Source: Pseudomonas lini
GTDB lineage: Bacteria; Pseudomonadota; Gammaproteobacteria; Pseudomonadales; Pseudomonadaceae
DNA: 64,000 nt
Assembly: GCF_964063345.1 (NCBI RefSeq)
Contig: NZ_OZ061318.1
Coordinates: 310,001 to 374,000 of the forward strand
Direction: 5' to 3'
Shown: piece by piece, positions 62,785-64,000 of the stretch
How positions within the stretch are numbered: the first letter of the stretch is position 1
How the letters are laid out: each line of letters starts with the position of its first letter
Program-made: the position numbers and the translations under genes
Notes under the pieces: generated by a model
Databases searched by the model: none
Told to the model about the DNA's origin: nothing
Seen by the model: only the letters and a program-made list of their open reading frames with translations

Positions 62785-64000
62785 ATGTCTGATAAGAAAC
62801 CCACCCTGCGCTCCGCCCAATGGTTTGGCACCGCCGACAAGAACGGCTTCATGTACCGCAGCTGGATGAAGAATCAGGGCATCGCCGACCATCAGTTCCA
62901 CGGCAAGCCGATCATCGGCATCTGCAACACCTGGTCGGAACTGACCCCGTGCAACGCGCATTTCCGGCAGATCGCCGAGCACGTCAAACGCGGGGTGATC
63001 GAAGCCGGCGGTTTTCCAGTGGAATTCCCGGTGTTCTCCAACGGCGAATCGAACCTGCGCCCCACTGCGATGCTTACCCGTAACCTGGCGAGCATGGACG
63101 TCGAGGAAGCGATTCGCGGTAACCCGATCGATGGCGTGGTGCTGCTCACCGGTTGCGACAAAACCACTCCGGCACTGCTGATGGGCGCGGCCAGTTGCGA
63201 CGTGCCGGCCATCGTCGTCACCGGTGGGCCGATGCTCAACGGCAAGCACAAGGGCCAGGACATCGGCTCGGGCACGGTGGTCTGGCAGCTCAGCGAACAG
63301 GTCAAGGCTGGCACCATCACCCTCGACGATTTCCTCGCGGCCGAGGGCGGCATGTCACGCTCGGCCGGCACCTGCAACACCATGGGCACGGCCTCGACCA
63401 TGGCCTGCATGGCCGAAGCACTCGGCACTTCCCTGCCCCACAACGCGGCGATTCCGGCGGTCGATGCGCGCCGTTATGTGTTGGCGCACATGTCGGGCAT
63501 GCGCGCAGTGGAGATGGTGCGTGAAGATTTGAAACTGTCGAAGATCCTGACCAAGGAAGCCTTCGAAAATGCCATCCGGGTAAACGCCGCCATCGGCGGT
63601 TCAACCAACGCGGTGATCCACTTGAAAGCCATCGCCGGGCGCATCGGTGTCGAGCTGGATCTGGATGACTGGACCCGCATCGGTCGCGGCATGCCGACCA
63701 TCGTCGACCTGCAACCGTCCGGGCGCTTCCTGATGGAAGAGTTCTACTACGCCGGCGGCTTGCCCGCGGTACTGCGTCGCCTCGGCGAAGCCAACCTGAT
63801 TCCGAACCCGAATGCCCTCACCGTTAACGGCAAAACCATCGGCGAGAACACCAAGGACGCGCCGATCTACGGTCAGGACGAAGTGATCCGCACCCTCGAC
63901 AACCCGATCCGCGCCGACGGCGGCATCTGTGTGCTGCGCGGTAACCTGGCGCCACTCGGTGCGGTGCTCAAGCCATCCGCCGCGAGTGCCGAATTGATGC
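62785..64000 (+). CDS. IlvD/Edd-family dehydratase, L-arabonate-dehydratase-like, 3'-truncated by window
   Basis: The visible ~405 residues show LRSAQWFGTADKNGFMYRSW at the start, cluster-binding cysteines in ICNTWSELTPCN, TGCDKTTPALLMG and SAGTCNTMGTA, and the loop GGPMLNGKHKGQDIGSGT. It resembles L-arabonate dehydratase, which forms 2-keto-3-deoxyarabonate. The divergent MFS, AraD1 and aldehyde dehydrogenase complete a non-phosphorylative pathway to 2-oxoglutarate. Related dehydratases act on xylonate or galactonate, so the sugar is not fixed. Confidence 0.9.
   Translation, partial: MSDKKPTLRSAQWFGTADKNGFMYRSWMKNQGIADHQFHGKPIIGICNTWSELTPCNAHFRQIAEHVKRGVIEAGGFPVEFPVFSNGESNLRPTAMLTRNLASMDVEEAIRGNPIDGVVLLTGCDKTTPALLMGAASCDVPAIVVTGGPMLNGKHKGQDIGSGTVVWQLSEQVKAGTITLDDFLAAEGGMSRSAGTCNTMGTASTMACMAEALGTSLPHNAAIPAVDARRYVLAHMSGMRAVEMVREDLKLSKILTKEAFENAIRVNAAIGGSTNAVIHLKAIAGRIGVELDLDDWTRIGRGMPTIVDLQPSGRFLMEEFYYAGGLPAVLRRLGEANLIPNPNALTVNGKTIGENTKDAPIYGQDEVIRTLDNPIRADGGICVLRGNLAPLGAVLKPSAASAELM

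Overview
The window reads as chromosome of a fluorescent Pseudomonas (P. fluorescens complex). Three things point there: gene neighbourhoods familiar from Pseudomonas (muxABC-opmB beside tpx; gdhB, a small acidic protein, then the moxR/Bat operon; cysI with a DUF934 partner; sbcDC), high GC with tightly packed ATGA-overlapping operons, and about twenty palindromic REP pairs (REPINs) of the two fluorescens-type sequences (TGTGGCGAGGGAGCTTGCTC and CCTGTGGGAGCGGGCTTGCC). I see no tRNA, rRNA, prophage, transposase or CRISPR array.

Layout. 1-6.1 kb: 3' part of ccoG, a MocR-type regulator, an SDR oxidoreductase and a MucR-like MHYT-GGDEF-EAL protein. 6.4-15.4 kb: the muxABC-opmB RND efflux operon (minus strand), with a possible CpxR-type box in front of it. 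15.6-16.8 kb: tpx and an SRPBCC protein. 16.9-21.4 kb: an S-type pyocin/colicin-like locus with two odd proteins, a toxin carrying a degenerate plus an intact HNH DNase module, and an immunity domain fused to a toxin-less pyocin body. 21.6-28.2 kb: YciI-like protein, lipoprotein, DUF934/CysI assimilatory reductase pair, a small CcoQ-like membrane protein, a racemase and a GNAT. 28.5-31.3 kb: an unrecognised operon of GNAT, fatty-acid desaturase and PF10118-type metal protein, then a 48-residue exported peptide. 31.4-35.7 kb: LysR regulator and a redox-flavoured group (AhpD-like, MocR, ABM monooxygenase, cupin). 35.9-41.6 kb: the giant NAD-glutamate dehydrogenase and a small acidic protein. 41.6-42.8 kb: eight near-identical 144-bp REP-containing tandem repeats. 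42.9-49.8 kb: a six-gene MoxR/Bat-type operon. 50.0-55.5 kb: sbcD-sbcC-GST. 55.6-56.8 kb: four very small exported or membrane proteins. 56.9-58.4 kb: a periplasmic lactonase-like propeller and a small acidic protein. 58.5-64 kb: a pentonate (L-arabonate-type) catabolic cluster arranged divergently around two FadR-type operator sequences.

How the genes work together. The mux genes build one tripartite exporter. The pyocin locus is a toxin-immunity system with an unusual second element. CysI and DUF934 serve sulfite reduction. The Bat operon is a cell-envelope AAA/VWA module. SbcCD processes DNA ends. The right-hand cluster would import a sugar acid (MFS), dehydrate it (IlvD/Edd enzyme), process the 2-keto-3-deoxy acid (AraD1 family) and oxidise the semialdehyde to 2-oxoglutarate.

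Most likely new biology: the pyocin locus (degenerate nuclease module; immunity-translocation fusion), the GNAT/desaturase/PF10118 operon, the cluster of tiny exported proteins at 55.6-56.8 kb, and two kinds of REPIN dynamics (tandem amplification, and a loop that is flipped between two copies). All functional statements are from sequence reading and family knowledge; no searches were run.
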